A DNA stretch of 64,000 bases from SURF-32 sp964648365 (GTDB taxonomy: Bacteria; Planctomycetota; Phycisphaerae; UBA1845), in contig CAZYLK010000002.1 of NCBI GenBank assembly GCA_964648365.1, positions 12,614 through 76,613 of the forward strand, written 5' to 3'. Both the position numbers and the translations under genes were made by a program. Below are positions 9,652 to 19,012 of the stretch, piece after piece. The notes below the pieces were generated by a model. The model searched no databases. It had not been told where the DNA came from and was given only the letters and a program-made list of their open reading frames with translations. Each line of letters opens with the position of its first letter. Positions within the stretch are counted from its first letter, which is position 1.

Positions 9652-11340
9652 ATGGGTCGGGGCAGGTCGTCGTTTGCAGGCGGCTCGTCGGGCGTCGGGT
9701 ACGACCTCGATGTTCGTCTCAGGGCCACGGGTGACAATCCTCAGGGGAGAGCCGGTATATCGGAATGCGGGGCAGGTTCGGGGCAGTCACGGACAGCGCA
9801 GCGGCCAGACGCCGCCAGTCGAAGAAGGCGGGCGCATCGCCGGGCGTGCGCGGCGGATCTCCCGCCATGCGGCGGCCGCTTTCGGGCTTGCCGCGGCCGC
9901 TTCCGGGCTTGCGGCGGCCGCGTCCGGGCTGGCGAGGCGGGCGCTCCAAGCTCGGGCACGGGACGCCGGCATCGGCAACTTCTTGACGCCTGCGCAGTTC
10001 TGGCGGCGATCCACGTCGCGGGAGCCGTCCAGGCGGAGGTCATTCGCGTGCCGCAGGACCGCCCCACCATCCGGGCGGCGATTGACGCGGCATCGAAGGG
10101 CGACGAAGTCGTCATCTCGGCCGGCGTCTTCACGGGTCCGGGCAATCGGGACATTTATGTTCGCAAGCCCATCACGGTGCGAAGTGAGAACGGGCCGCAG
10201 GGGTGCATCATTGACTGCGAAGGGAACGGCCGCGGGTTTGACTTCCCCGAGGGCGTCAGGCGCAACACCGTCCTGCGCGGCGTGACCATTCGAAACGGCA
10301 ACGGCGGCGGGCCGCCCAGCGGCGGCGGCGCCATCCGTTGCGTCGGCGCCGTTCACGGCGTACCGGCGATGCTGCGCATCGAGCGGAGTTCCTTCGTTCT
10401 GAATTACGCCACGGCCAGTGGCGGGGCGCTCGTGCTCGATGGCGGCACGGTGGAACTGGATGCCTGCCATTTCGCCCTCAACGAAGCCGTGTCCGTGGCC
10501 GGCGCGATCGACGTCAGCGATGTCAACCTCAACATCGAGGATTCCACTTTCCTCCGCAATGGAACGTATAGCTCGGCCGGTGCGTTGAACACGGCCCGCG
10601 GTGACACCGTCATCGCCAACTCACTGTTCGCGGAAAACTGGTCAGTCGGCGACGGCGGCGCGATCCGGTATGCGGAGGGGCCCGTGGCGATCTCAAGTAC
10701 GACGATCGTCGCGAACGCCGCAATCGACGGAGGCGGGATCTCCCAACGCAGCGGTTCGCTGACCCTCTCGGACAGCATTCTGTGGCGGAACCGGCCCGAC
10801 CAGGTCGACGGTGCGCTGACCGCGCGGTTCAGCAATGTCCAGGGCGGATGGCCGGGCGAGGGCAACATCGACGCAGACCCGCTCTTCGTGCAAGGGCCGC
10901 TCGGAGCCTACTACCTCAGCCAGCGTGCGTCCGGTCAAGCTGACGACAGCCCGTGCGTCGACGCCGGTAGCGACACGGCAAAGCGCCTCGGCCTGGACGT
11001 CTACACAACGCGCACCGACCAGCTTGGCGACGAGGGAATCGTGGACATGGGGTATCACGCGCCTCTCCTCGTCGGCAGTGTGGAATGCGGGCAGGTCAAA
11101 CGCATGAAGGTCGGATGCAAGGATCGGCGCGACCGGTTCGTCGTCAAGGCAACCGTGGCCACGCGCCTTGACGAAGGCGACGCTGTGACGCTGTCGCTCG
11201 ATGGCCTGCGAGCCGAACGCGCATCGGTCAACGGCCGCGGGAGGGCCAAGGCTGCCTTCAGCCCGGTCGCGCCGGGAACGCACGAGATCTGCATCGCCGA
11301 ATGCCCGGGCCTGTGCGACACGACCGACTGCGGCGGCTGA
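9652..11340 (+). CDS. Secreted right-handed beta-helix protein with shared C-terminal domain (5' end uncertain)
   Basis: From about 10040 the frame codes for a pectate-lyase-like parallel beta-helix: EVIRVPQDRPTIRAAIDAA, repeated GGA(I/L) turns (SGGGAIRC, SGGALVLDGG, DGGAIRYAEG, DGGGISQRSG) and a DNA-encoded ADPLFV motif typical of planctomycete beta-helix proteins. The final 87 residues (about 11077-11337) form the Cys-framed domain also seen at 15455-17035 and 25744-27825. A signal-peptide-like run (LLDACAVLAAIHVAGAVQA) ends near 10035, but no ATG, GTG or TTG precedes it closely in frame. The upstream 110 codons are Arg-rich, carry a 21-bp tandem repeat and look like read-through of the wrong frame, so the true start is unknown or the 5' end is frameshifted. 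Confidence 0.65.
   Translation: MGRGRSSFAGGSSGVGYDLDVRLRATGDNPQGRAGISECGAGSGQSRTAQRPDAASRRRRAHRRACAADLPPCGGRFRACRGRFRACGGRVRAGEAGAPSSGTGRRHRQLLDACAVLAAIHVAGAVQAEVIRVPQDRPTIRAAIDAASKGDEVVISAGVFTGPGNRDIYVRKPITVRSENGPQGCIIDCEGNGRGFDFPEGVRRNTVLRGVTIRNGNGGGPPSGGGAIRCVGAVHGVPAMLRIERSSFVLNYATASGGALVLDGGTVELDACHFALNEAVSVAGAIDVSDVNLNIEDSTFLRNGTYSSAGALNTARGDTVIANSLFAENWSVGDGGAIRYAEGPVAISSTTIVANAAIDGGGISQRSGSLTLSDSILWRNRPDQVDGALTARFSNVQGGWPGEGNIDADPLFVQGPLGAYYLSQRASGQADDSPCVDAGSDTAKRLGLDVYTTRTDQLGDEGIVDMGYHAPLLVGSVECGQVKRMKVGCKDRRDRFVVKATVATRLDEGDAVTLSLDGLRAERASVNGRGRAKAAFSPVAPGTHEICIAECPGLCDTTDCGG
9869..9931. repeat. 21-bp tandem repeat, three copies
   Basis: Units at 9869-9889, 9890-9910 and 9911-9931 share the pattern GC(G/C)GCGGCCGC(T/G)T(T/C)CGGGCT(T/G). 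As 21 is a multiple of three, all frames stay open across it, which helps explain the long doubtful 5' extension of the beta-helix gene. Confidence 0.8.
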
Positions 11341-11416
11341 GCGCGACATCGGCTGGAACGGAAAGCTGAGCGCGGTGTCCGCTTGGCAACGGCCGTCCTG
11401 GAAAGCGGGCCACGTG

Positions 11417-12544
11417 TCAGTCCGTCCAATCGTGCAGCGCCCGTAGTTGCTCCAGCGCCTCATCCACCGTCGGCACCTGGACGCCCGTCTTGCGCGCCTG
11501 GTCGTCCACGTCGCGCAGGTCCATCAGGTCGTCGAACCACTCCGATGCCTGCAGCGCCGTCTTGATCTTGGCCGGCAGCGTGCCGTCGCGAAGCTCGAGC
11601 GCACGCATGTGGTTTTCGATCAGAAACGCGGTGCGCGGCGTGATCAGCCCGTCGAGCACGTCCATCGCGGCCGGGACGTGGTCGCGCGGGTCGATGGCCT
11701 TGCCCACGTCGTGCAGCAGGGCGGCCGTGATGAACTCCTCGTCGTAAGGGTGCATCTCGCGGGCCAGGTCGAAGGCTTGCAGGCTGTGGTAGAGCGCGTC
11801 GCCCTCGGGGTGATACTCGGGGTTCTGGCGCACGCCCTCGAGCCGTTCCAGCAGCGACTTGAAGATCGGAATCGGATCGGTCCACGCGGCGAAGTCGCCG
11901 TCACGGAGGGCGTCGAGATCGGCGTCGGGGTAGTCCTCGCGGATGCACTGCTCAAGCTGCGGCACCGTCAGCGACTCGATCGCCTTGCCGGTGATCGAAC
12001 TCTTGAAGACGTAATTGACCTTGTCGCGCGGGTAGATGGTCAGTTCAAACTTCAGTTCGGCCCCGCGCGGCGAGCGGTCCGAGACGTGAACGTGCGTGAA
12101 GACCCGCTCCTGATCGTGCTTGATGACCCGCTTCCGCTCGAGCGTGTAGACGAGCCGGTCTTCATCGAGGATGCCGGTGATGGCCGCGGCGTTGTCGCTG
12201 AAGACGTGGATGTCGATGTCGGAGCCGTCGCGGACGTGGCCGGTGGCGACGCTGCCGATCAGCTTCGGGTGAAACCCCGTCAGCCGCCACATCAGCTTCA
12301 GCGCCGCCAGCCGCATCTCGCGCAGGTTGGCAAAGCGGGCGTCGCCCTCGTGAATGGCGGTGAGCCGCTCGATCTGCTCGCGGATCTCCCGGTTGGACGG
12401 CAGGTTCCGCGGCCGCAGGCGCGGGTCCAACCCAAGCTGCCGCGCGGCCTTGCGCTTGGCGGTGTAATACTCCGCCTCAGCCCGCTCATACATCATCCGG
12501 GCGGCGTCGATGGCGATGCGTTTACGCAGTTTTCGATCGGGCAT
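11417..12544 (-). CDS. Nucleotidyltransferase-HD hydrolase fusion
   Basis: The 375-residue protein has a helical basic N-terminus (about 1-90), a polymerase-beta-type nucleotidyltransferase core with GSVATG and DGSDIDIHVF (Gly-Ser plus the metal-binding DxD, about residues 97-113), and an HD phosphohydrolase domain (HSLQAFDLARE then ALLHDVGKAIDPRDH, about 250-292). The combination is seen in tRNA nucleotidyltransferase-like and (p)ppGpp or poly(A)-polymerase-like proteins, but it is too short and divergent to name a substrate. ATG 12544 is the first start after an upstream gap. It is convergent with the beta-helix gene, 76 bp away. Confidence 0.8.
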   Translation of the reverse strand: MPDRKLRKRIAIDAARMMYERAEAEYYTAKRKAARQLGLDPRLRPRNLPSNREIREQIERLTAIHEGDARFANLREMRLAALKLMWRLTGFHPKLIGSVATGHVRDGSDIDIHVFSDNAAAITGILDEDRLVYTLERKRVIKHDQERVFTHVHVSDRSPRGAELKFELTIYPRDKVNYVFKSSITGKAIESLTVPQLEQCIREDYPDADLDALRDGDFAAWTDPIPIFKSLLERLEGVRQNPEYHPEGDALYHSLQAFDLAREMHPYDEEFITAALLHDVGKAIDPRDHVPAAMDVLDGLITPRTAFLIENHMRALELRDGTLPAKIKTALQASEWFDDLMDLRDVDDQARKTGVQVPTVDEALEQLRALHDWTD

Positions 12545-12768
12545 GGGGTCAGACAGGCGGGCGGCCCACCGGCAGCAATGGTACGCGCGGTGAGGTCACG
12601 ATTCCACCCGGCGAAACGGCCGGCCGAGGCCGGCCGAGCGGCACCTGGGGTTTCTCTGGGCGGCTTCAGGTCGGGGATTCGTTCTCATGCCGCGCCTCCG
12701 GGCAGGTGCCTGCTGGTGCCCGGCGCGGATCCCCGCCACAAATTCCATTGCCATCCGGGCGACCGCGG

Positions 12769-12791
12769 ACTACAATGACTACCATAGTAGT
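12769..12791 (+). promoter_or_regulatory. Probable BlaI-type operator
   Basis: A 23-bp interrupted palindrome has arms ACTACnATG and CATnGTAGT around a five-base centre. It lies 33 bp upstream of the blaI-like start, where an autoregulatory site is expected, and resembles the TACA/TGTA-type operators of the BlaI/MecI family. Confidence 0.7.
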
Positions 12792-12824
12792 TCGACTTTC
12801 TCGACGTGTGCCAAAGGACGGAAC

Positions 12825-13223
12825 GTGGGTCGGGTCGCCACCGTAACGGAACTTCAGCTTTGCGTACTCCGCGTCCTGTGGGATCAGGGCGAGGCGAGCG
12901 TGGCCGAGGTCCATGAGATTCTCAAGGACGAGCGCGGCCTGGCGATCACGACGGTCGCGACGATGCTCACCCGCCTGGAAAAGCGCGGGCTGGTGTCGCA
13001 TCGCAGCCGCGGGCGGACGTTCATCTATCGCGCCCGCGTCGACGAGTCGAAGCTGCGGACCGGCATGGTGCGCGAGTTCACCGAGCGTCTTTTTGGGGGA
13101 GACGTCTCGGCATTGATGAGCCACCTGCTGACGTCCGGCCAGATGGCGGAGGGGGATCTCGCCCGGGTCAAGGACATGATTCGCCGGGCGGAAAAGGGGA
13201 GCGAACGGGGTGGGACCGATTGA
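12825..13223 (+). CDS. BlaI/MecI/CopY family transcriptional repressor
   Basis: The 132-residue winged-helix protein has the family pattern from VTELQLCVLRVLWDQGEASV through the recognition helix TTVATMLTRLEKRG and the wing RGRTFIYRARV, followed by a helical dimerisation tail. GTG 12825 is chosen because AAGGA lies about seven bases upstream and because the upstream frame is not repressor-like. It overlaps the M56 peptidase gene by 14 bp. In the known BlaI-BlaR1 logic, the membrane peptidase causes loss of the repressor when a ligand is sensed; here the palindrome at 12769-12791 would be the site it occupies. The regulated output, other than its own operon, is not evident nearby. Confidence 0.9.
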   Translation: MGRVATVTELQLCVLRVLWDQGEASVAEVHEILKDERGLAITTVATMLTRLEKRGLVSHRSRGRTFIYRARVDESKLRTGMVREFTERLFGGDVSALMSHLLTSGQMAEGDLARVKDMIRRAEKGSERGGTD

Positions 13224-15402
13224 GCTGACCGCGTTGGACCTCGGCCCATTGGCGCCGGCCGCCGGCTGGGTCTGGGCGTTTTTTCTTCATTCGAGCATTC
13301 TGCTGGGCGCCGCGCTGATCGCGTATCGCCTCCTCCGCCGCCGGCACCCGCAGGCGTGCGACGTGGTGCTCAAGTGCGCCGTTCTGGCGCCGCTGCTCAC
13401 GTCCACGGCCGGGCCCGTCCAGGGCTGGCTGACCGCTCGCGCGTCGACGCCTCTGGCAGAGCCGCCGTTGACGTTTGCGTCGCCGCCCCTGGCGGACGAG
13501 GTCATGCTGGTCGATCTGGCGGACGCCTTCGACGCGATGGACTCCTACGGTGCCCGGGTCGAACCCCGCGCTATCCCCTCCGGCGAACTGGTCGCGATGG
13601 GCGAACGCAGCGACGCCGACGGCGCGGAGGCGGCGGCGCCGGCGGCATCACCTGCCGCGCCGAGGGTCGAGATGGACGTCTCGGGCATCGTTGCGTGGGC
13701 TGTTCCGACGTACGCACTGGTCGCGGGTCTGATCCTGGCGTGGACCTTCGTCCTGCGGCGGGTCCGCACGCATCGCATCGACGGGCGGCGGGAGGTGGAT
13801 GCCGGCGGAATCGTCGCCGAGGCCAACGCCATCGCCCGCCGTGCCGGGCTGCGCCGCCCGCTGCGGGTCACGGTCAGCGAGGCGGTGGCCGTGCCGGTGG
13901 CGATGGGTCGCAGCGAGGTCTGCCTGCCGCCCCGCGCCCTGGTGGAACTCGACGACGACGAACGGGCGAGCATGTTCGCCCACGAGATCGCCCATCTGTC
14001 GCGCAGCGACCCGTCGTGGCTGTCGATCTTCCGGTGCATGGAGTGCGTCTTTTTCTTCCAGCCGCTGCTGCGACTGGTGCGTCGTGCGTGGGAGGACAAT
14101 ACGGAGCGGCTCTGCGACGCGTGGGTCGTTCGCGACAAGGGGACCGGCCTGCCGCTGGCGCGCTGCCTGTCGCGTGCGGCCGAGTGGCTGACCTCGCCCC
14201 TGCCGGCGCCGGACGGCATCGCGATGGCCTCGCGCCGGTCACGCCTGGTGGAGCGCGTCGACGCGTTGCTCTCGGACCCGCCGGGTTCGTCGCGTCGTCC
14301 GCGCTGGCTGGCAACCGCGGCCGTGGTNNNNNNNNNNNNNNNNNNNNNNNNNNNNNNNNNNNNNNNNNNNNNNNNNNNNNNNNNNNNNNNNNNNNNNNNN
14401 NNNNNNNNNNNNNNNNNNNNNNNNNNNCAGCGCGGCGACACGGCCTGCCTCTTCGACGACCAGGGCTACGGCCGGCTGGAGTTCATCAGCTATCCCGACG
14501 GCGTGTACGTCGCCAGCGCCCGGCCCGTGCCGCAGCTTTACCTGGGCATCGAGGTGCAGCACGCGCCGCTGACGCCGCGCCCGGCCGATCCTTCGATCGA
14601 CGGCCCCCCCCCGCCGGATGCGCGACGATTCGACCTGGTCGTACGGCGCGTTCTGCCCGGCCACGCGGCCGACCGGGCCGGCATCCGCGCCGGCGACGTC
14701 ATCGACGACATCGAAGGCGCGGCCGTGCATGACCTCGCCGACTTCCGCCGCCGGCTGCAACGGATGTTCCCGCAGGACATGCGCCTGGGCCTGCTGCGCG
14801 GCGGCGAGCACGTCAGCGTGACGCTTCCGCTGTCGCAGACGCGGCGGCAGGTTCCGCCGGCCACGTCGCTGGCGTCGCAGAACCCCTGCCTCCTGGGCGC
14901 CGCGGCCGGCATCGACGACGCCCACCTGGACGCGCTCTCGCTGGAAGATTTGCGCCAGTACGCCTTCGCGCTGGAACGTAAGCGGCAGGCCGTCTACCGC
15001 TGCCGCGCGGACGTCGACAAAGCGCTGGCGGAGGCCGATGTGCCCGAGACCGCGGCGGCCGGCGACGATCTGCCTGGTGCCGCGGCTCCCCGCGCTGATC
15101 TGCTTGATCCCGCGGCTCCCGGCGACGGCTCACGCGCAGCCCTGCATGACCAGCGGGTGCGCTGGATCGACGAGCACCTGAACGACCTGGCCGATCGCAT
15201 CTCCGCCCTCGCCGCGGCCGTGTCGCGCTACGGCGCCTGCCCGGCCGGCGACGGACCGGCGCTGCCCATCGAGTCCGCCGCCCGCCCCGTCGGGGCGGAC
15301 TGGAACCCCACCGAAACCACAGCCCGCCTCGCCGACGCCTACGCCGACGTGCAGCGGATTCTGGAGTGGATTGATGAGGGGTTGGGGGTGGATACATTCT
15401 AG
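13210..15402 (+). CDS. M56-family (BlaR1-type) membrane peptidase with PDZ domain, interrupted by an assembly gap
   Basis: The N-terminus has hydrophobic segments at about residues 13-36 and 158-178. The HExxH zinc motif appears as FAHEIAHLSRSDP (about 257), with a following ENTERLCDAWVV-like segment (acidic residue for zinc), as in BlaR1/MecR1 M56 peptidases. After a 100-N gap the frame resumes in a PDZ domain (RRVLPGHAADRAGIRAGDVI) and a helical C-terminus. No penicillin-binding sensor domain is seen, so the ligand is unlikely to be a beta-lactam. Since N runs of exactly 100 usually mark unknown length, the two halves may not be truly in frame. The gene overlaps the repressor gene by 14 bp. 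Confidence 0.8.
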   Translation: MGPIELTALDLGPLAPAAGWVWAFFLHSSILLGAALIAYRLLRRRHPQACDVVLKCAVLAPLLTSTAGPVQGWLTARASTPLAEPPLTFASPPLADEVMLVDLADAFDAMDSYGARVEPRAIPSGELVAMGERSDADGAEAAAPAASPAAPRVEMDVSGIVAWAVPTYALVAGLILAWTFVLRRVRTHRIDGRREVDAGGIVAEANAIARRAGLRRPLRVTVSEAVAVPVAMGRSEVCLPPRALVELDDDERASMFAHEIAHLSRSDPSWLSIFRCMECVFFFQPLLRLVRRAWEDNTERLCDAWVVRDKGTGLPLARCLSRAAEWLTSPLPAPDGIAMASRRSRLVERVDALLSDPPGSSRRPRWLATAAVXXXXXXXXXXXXXXXXXXXXXXXXXXXXXXXXXXQRGDTACLFDDQGYGRLEFISYPDGVYVASARPVPQLYLGIEVQHAPLTPRPADPSIDGPPPPDARRFDLVVRRVLPGHAADRAGIRAGDVIDDIEGAAVHDLADFRRRLQRMFPQDMRLGLLRGGEHVSVTLPLSQTRRQVPPATSLASQNPCLLGAAAGIDDAHLDALSLEDLRQYAFALERKRQAVYRCRADVDKALAEADVPETAAAGDDLPGAAAPRADLLDPAAPGDGSRAALHDQRVRWIDEHLNDLADRISALAAAVSRYGACPAGDGPALPIESAARPVGADWNPTETTARLADAYADVQRILEWIDEGLGVDTF
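14328..14427. other. Assembly gap (100 N)
   Basis: One hundred unresolved bases lie inside the M56 peptidase gene. The even size suggests a scaffolding placeholder, so the true distance and frame across it are unknown. Confidence 0.99.
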
Positions 15403-15421
15403 ATCGCGCCCCGCCGCGATC
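15402..15421. terminator. Short hairpin between convergent genes
   Basis: GATCGCG and CGCGATC form a 7-bp perfect stem around a six-base loop, starting at the last base of the M56 stop codon. There is no T-run on either side, so it may be a weak bidirectional terminator only. Confidence 0.35.
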
Positions 15422-15454
15422 GACGGAGATTCCGTAACACACGTTGCGCTGCTA

Positions 15455-17035
15455 TCACGGGCCGTCACAACGCACGCGCCGTTCGTCGTCGGCGCCGCAG
15501 GCCCAGGCGGCGGTGACGGTGTGCTCGCCGTCTTCGACGTCTTTCCAGCGCGAGGTCGCGCGGCCGGTGTAGTCCACCTGGGTTTCGTGGCAGTCGCCGC
15601 CGTCGAGGCACAACGTCACGCGGTCGCCCTTGGCGCCGCGCCGGCCGCGAGCGCGGACCACATGGGCGTCGCCCTTCGGCGCGCAGCTCACGCGCATCCG
15701 CTCCCGCCCGGCGCATGCCTCGGGCGGCTGCGAGTAGCGAACGGTGAGGTATTGCCGCGAACCGCTGGACGTATCGCCGCAGATAAACACGTTCCCGAAT
15801 CGATCCACGTCGACATCCCATGCCCTGCTCAACTTTCCGCCGCCGCCGTCAAAGGTATCCACCCACTTTCGGTTGCCGTCCCGATCCAGCGCCAGCAGCA
15901 CCGTCTCGCTGCGGATTGGATGACAGCCGGTCTCGCAGCTTCTCTCCAGTTCCGTCCATCCCGCGACGTACACGTTACCCGCCTCGTCCAGCACGATGGC
16001 TTCCGGAACGTCATCAAGATGCCTTGGGCCATCGAAAGACGCCTGCCATATCTCGTGACCGTCAGAACCGTACTTGACGATGCGAAAATCAGCCTGCTGT
16101 CCCCAGACCGCCAAGGCCACGTAGATGTTGCCGTCATCGTCAACGGTCAGCGCCCGCGCAGCGCTGTGGTAGCCAACGAATTCCTGTATTGCCCAGAGCT
16201 CCTCACCTTCCGAGCTGTACTGTATGAGCAAATAGCCGCCGACATCGTAGCTGCCGAGCGCCAGCGCGTTCCCGGCATCGTCAACCGCACCGCCGGCCGC
16301 CATGGCAGCTTGTGCTTCGACCGGAAACGTCCGCACCCATAATTCCGCCCCCGACGCGGCGTCGTACGCAACGGTAATGATGGAATCCCAATTCTCATCG
16401 TTTCCATAGGTATAAACGACATCGTTGGTCACGGCGATGGCGGCCGCTTGTTGGTGGTCAAGCTGCGGTCCGTACCTGGACGACCATAGGATCTCTCCTC
16501 CGATGCCGAACTTCACCGTCACGCGCTGGCTTGTTCCGATCGGCCCGCCGCCGGCGCCCACAACGTAAGCACTTCCCGATTGATCCAGCGCCAGGCCGTA
16601 CGAGTTTTCGTAGGCTCCGAAACCCCCATCGTAAGTTCCAGTCCAGTGCTGCCTGCCCCTCGGGCTGTACGCGACGACCCTGATGTCGCGATCGTCGTTA
16701 TGGGCGTTCGTCGCTAGGACGAGGTCGCCGGTGACCGACCGTCTGAAGACACCGGGTCGCTGCAGTCCTCGCATCGGGCCGCAATCCATTCGTGAATCCC
16801 AGGATAACCTACCATCTTGATCAAGACGCAACGTTCCACACTCGTCATATAGGCTTCCCGTCACATAGGCACCACCTCCTCCGTCTGCAATGACGGCCTG
16901 GGCACCACCATTCGGCCGCTCAACTTGCCAACGGGCAAACCAGTCACGATGTTGTGCGAAAGCCGGAGCACTGAATGCGCAGAACGCGCCGGCGATCAGC
17001 GATTTCCACATGCCTCTTCTATCCATCCTTCTCAT
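15455..17035 (-). CDS. Secreted beta-propeller protein with shared C-terminal domain
   Basis: The 526-residue protein starts at ATG 17035, six bases after GGAG, and has a signal peptide (WKSLIAGAFCAFSAPAFA). The body is a series of about 45-residue blades with the SBBP/PQQ-like pattern, for example LALDQSGSAYVVGAGGG, LTVDDDGNIYVALAVWG and VDVDRFGNVFICGDTSSG. The last 89 residues (15458-15724) form a Cys-framed domain shared with the proteins at 9652-11340 and 25744-27825. It lies 38 bp downstream of the interrupted BNR gene on the same strand. The function is not known; an extracellular or cell-surface location is expected. Confidence 0.85.
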   Translation of the reverse strand: MRRMDRRGMWKSLIAGAFCAFSAPAFAQHRDWFARWQVERPNGGAQAVIADGGGGAYVTGSLYDECGTLRLDQDGRLSWDSRMDCGPMRGLQRPGVFRRSVTGDLVLATNAHNDDRDIRVVAYSPRGRQHWTGTYDGGFGAYENSYGLALDQSGSAYVVGAGGGPIGTSQRVTVKFGIGGEILWSSRYGPQLDHQQAAAIAVTNDVVYTYGNDENWDSIITVAYDAASGAELWVRTFPVEAQAAMAAGGAVDDAGNALALGSYDVGGYLLIQYSSEGEELWAIQEFVGYHSAARALTVDDDGNIYVALAVWGQQADFRIVKYGSDGHEIWQASFDGPRHLDDVPEAIVLDEAGNVYVAGWTELERSCETGCHPIRSETVLLALDRDGNRKWVDTFDGGGGKLSRAWDVDVDRFGNVFICGDTSSGSRQYLTVRYSQPPEACAGRERMRVSCAPKGDAHVVRARGRRGAKGDRVTLCLDGGDCHETQVDYTGRATSRWKDVEDGEHTVTAAWACGADDERRVRCDGP

Positions 17036-17073
17036 GGCAAGCTCCGTCCATCGTATTCAATCCCACAGCCATC

Positions 17074-18774
17074 CTACGGACAGGGATCGACCTCACACTC
17101 ATCCGGGATGCCGTTTTCGTTGCAGTCTTCGCTTGTCTCCTCCGAGATGTCAGTCAGATCGCCCACGTTGTTGAGATTGCAGTCGTATTCACCGATTCGC
17201 AGAAAATAAATATCTTGCGTATAGTGTCCGGCGCCAGCCCAGTAGTTGAAAGTGGCGGCGTAGGCGAGGTTAACGCCGACGCTGTCGGAGACCATTGTGT
17301 AGTAATCGCCTAGTTTTCGCTGAGACGGATCGTCTCCATCAGTCGGCCATCCGTCGCGATGCTTGAATCCGGGGCTGACCGTCTCCGGAGAAGAGAAAGT
17401 ATCACCGCCGTCGGTCGAATACGCGTAGCGCAACTGCGACCAGACCGCTTCTTCTTCATTCTCTGTTTCGTTCCACACAATATCGATTCGACCGTTCGGA
17501 GCGACGGACATCATTCCAAACCACTGTTTCGCTTCAGACGCGGCCTCATAGATTTTCTTTGCCGTCCCCCATGTTTCGCCGTTGTCGCTGCTATCGTTGA
17601 ACCAAACCGAGAGCCGCAAGCTTTCCTCTTCGTTTGCCACGGAGCCCAGTATATACACGTCACTGAATTCGGGATCGGGATTAGTGCTCACGTAAAGCTG
17701 GTCCTGAAGTCCTGCCGGATTCGGCAGCGTTTCACTCCCAGGAATTGGATTGGGTGGTCATTGGTAACTATTAAACGGTCCGCCCCGGAAGTGCGGCCGT
17801 ACCTCGCCCTCCTCCCACGTTGGCGTCTCGTTGGGATCTTTCGCGTCTAGGGACTTTGGCAGAAGCACATATGCATTGCTGGTAGTTGTGCCGAAAAGGT
17901 AAACGGTGCCATTGGGGTCCACGTCGAGCGTGCCCCACTTCGCCAAGGCGTCAGTGTCGCGTTGCGACGTCCAATTGTCACCACCATCGATCGAGCGAGC
18001 GATGTGATCTTGCTCACAGCACGTGAATGCGACATTCCAAGCGGTATAGATGTTTCCGCTCCCAATCCCATTGGTTCTGTCGATTGCCATCCATGCCTTA
18101 TCGCCGCCCTTGGCGTCTTCGCTGAGGTTGGTCCACGACATGCCTCCGTCAGTGGACTTGAACAAATCGCATTCCCAGATCATCGGACCGCGCAAGCTGT
18201 AGCAGTAGATGTTCCCGGCGGCGTCGGGCTGGACGACTGGATCGCTGCGAAACTCCGGCGGATCGTCAGCGAGGACGCCCTGGTGCGTCCAGGTACGGCC
18301 GCCGTCGGTCGTGTAGGCGTAACCCGCCTCACGATAGTTGCCGCTGGAGCAGTTGAACTGACGCCAGACGATCGTCATGTTGTTGCGGTTCGTCGGATCG
18401 ACCGCGATGGACGGCTCGTTGGCCGCGTCGAAGATGCCGTCGAACCCACCGGCGTAGACGTTCACTTGGAGGCTTTCATAAAGCGAGGTGGCACCGGGAT
18501 AGTACCGAGGCGTGTAGATGGATGTGGTACCGGGAAGAGCAAATACCGTCGGCAGGTCGCAGTGGTCGTCCGCCTCCTCGACGTGCTCCAGCGCTACTTC
18601 ATCCGCGACGGTCGGCGGCGCTGTGGTGCCGCCGATCACGACCGCCGCGCCGATGACGATAAGCGCACGCCAACGCGCCGGCCGGCCAGCCCCGCAGTGG
18701 GGCGGGCACCGCCTCCCCTGAACCAGACCGATGCACCAATCCGTCGCTCGTGTTTGAAGTGAGGAACCTGACAT
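17074..18774 (-). pseudogene. Secreted BNR/sialidase-fold protein interrupted by an in-frame TGA
   Basis: Codons 1-338 (18774-17761) give a signal-anchor-like N-terminus (ALIVIGAAVVIGGTTAPP) and BNR propeller blades with Asp-box sequences (TTDGGRTWTHQG, STDGGMSWTNLS, SIDGGDNWTSQR). A TGA at 17758-17760 follows FNSYQ, but the same frame stays open and continues the same protein: PPNPIPGSETLPNPAG, then another Asp-box blade (STDGGDTFSSPE) and a C-terminal DCNENGIPDECE-type tail ending at 17074. GTG 17691 could restart translation but lies inside a blade. A single TGG-to-TGA change (Trp after Gln) would explain it. It could be a nonsense mutation, a consensus error, or read-through. Confidence 0.75.
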
Positions 18775-19012
18775 GTCTGTGCTCCAACCGCGGCCGGAGG
18801 CCGCGAAGGTGTGTCACGCGCCACTCGCCCTGAGTGGTCGCCACCGTACAGTATGGTCACGCATGTTCAGACTTCGCGAAGGCGGCGCGAATTCGGCGCT
18901 AATTACCATCAAGCCATTGGAAGGGGTCGTCATCCTTCTCCGACGTGGAAGCCATCCTCCACCCCGCCGCTCCCTCACGGTCGCGGTTCGGATTGGGGGC
19001 GCCCGTAGCCTT

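Noticed and set aside
11447..12778. Long plus-strand open frame opposite the nucleotidyltransferase-HD gene.
   Set aside because: It is the antisense shadow of a gene with clear motifs; in GC-rich DNA the complementary frame is often open. The same applies to plus-strand frames at 3525-5024 and 18773-20416, and the minus-strand frame at 43317-44864.
17074..18774. UGA recoded as Trp, or selenocysteine, as a reason for the in-frame TGA.
   Set aside because: TGA ends many intact genes here (for example at 4933, 20293, 36951 and 39958), and no SECIS-like hairpin was seen after the codon.
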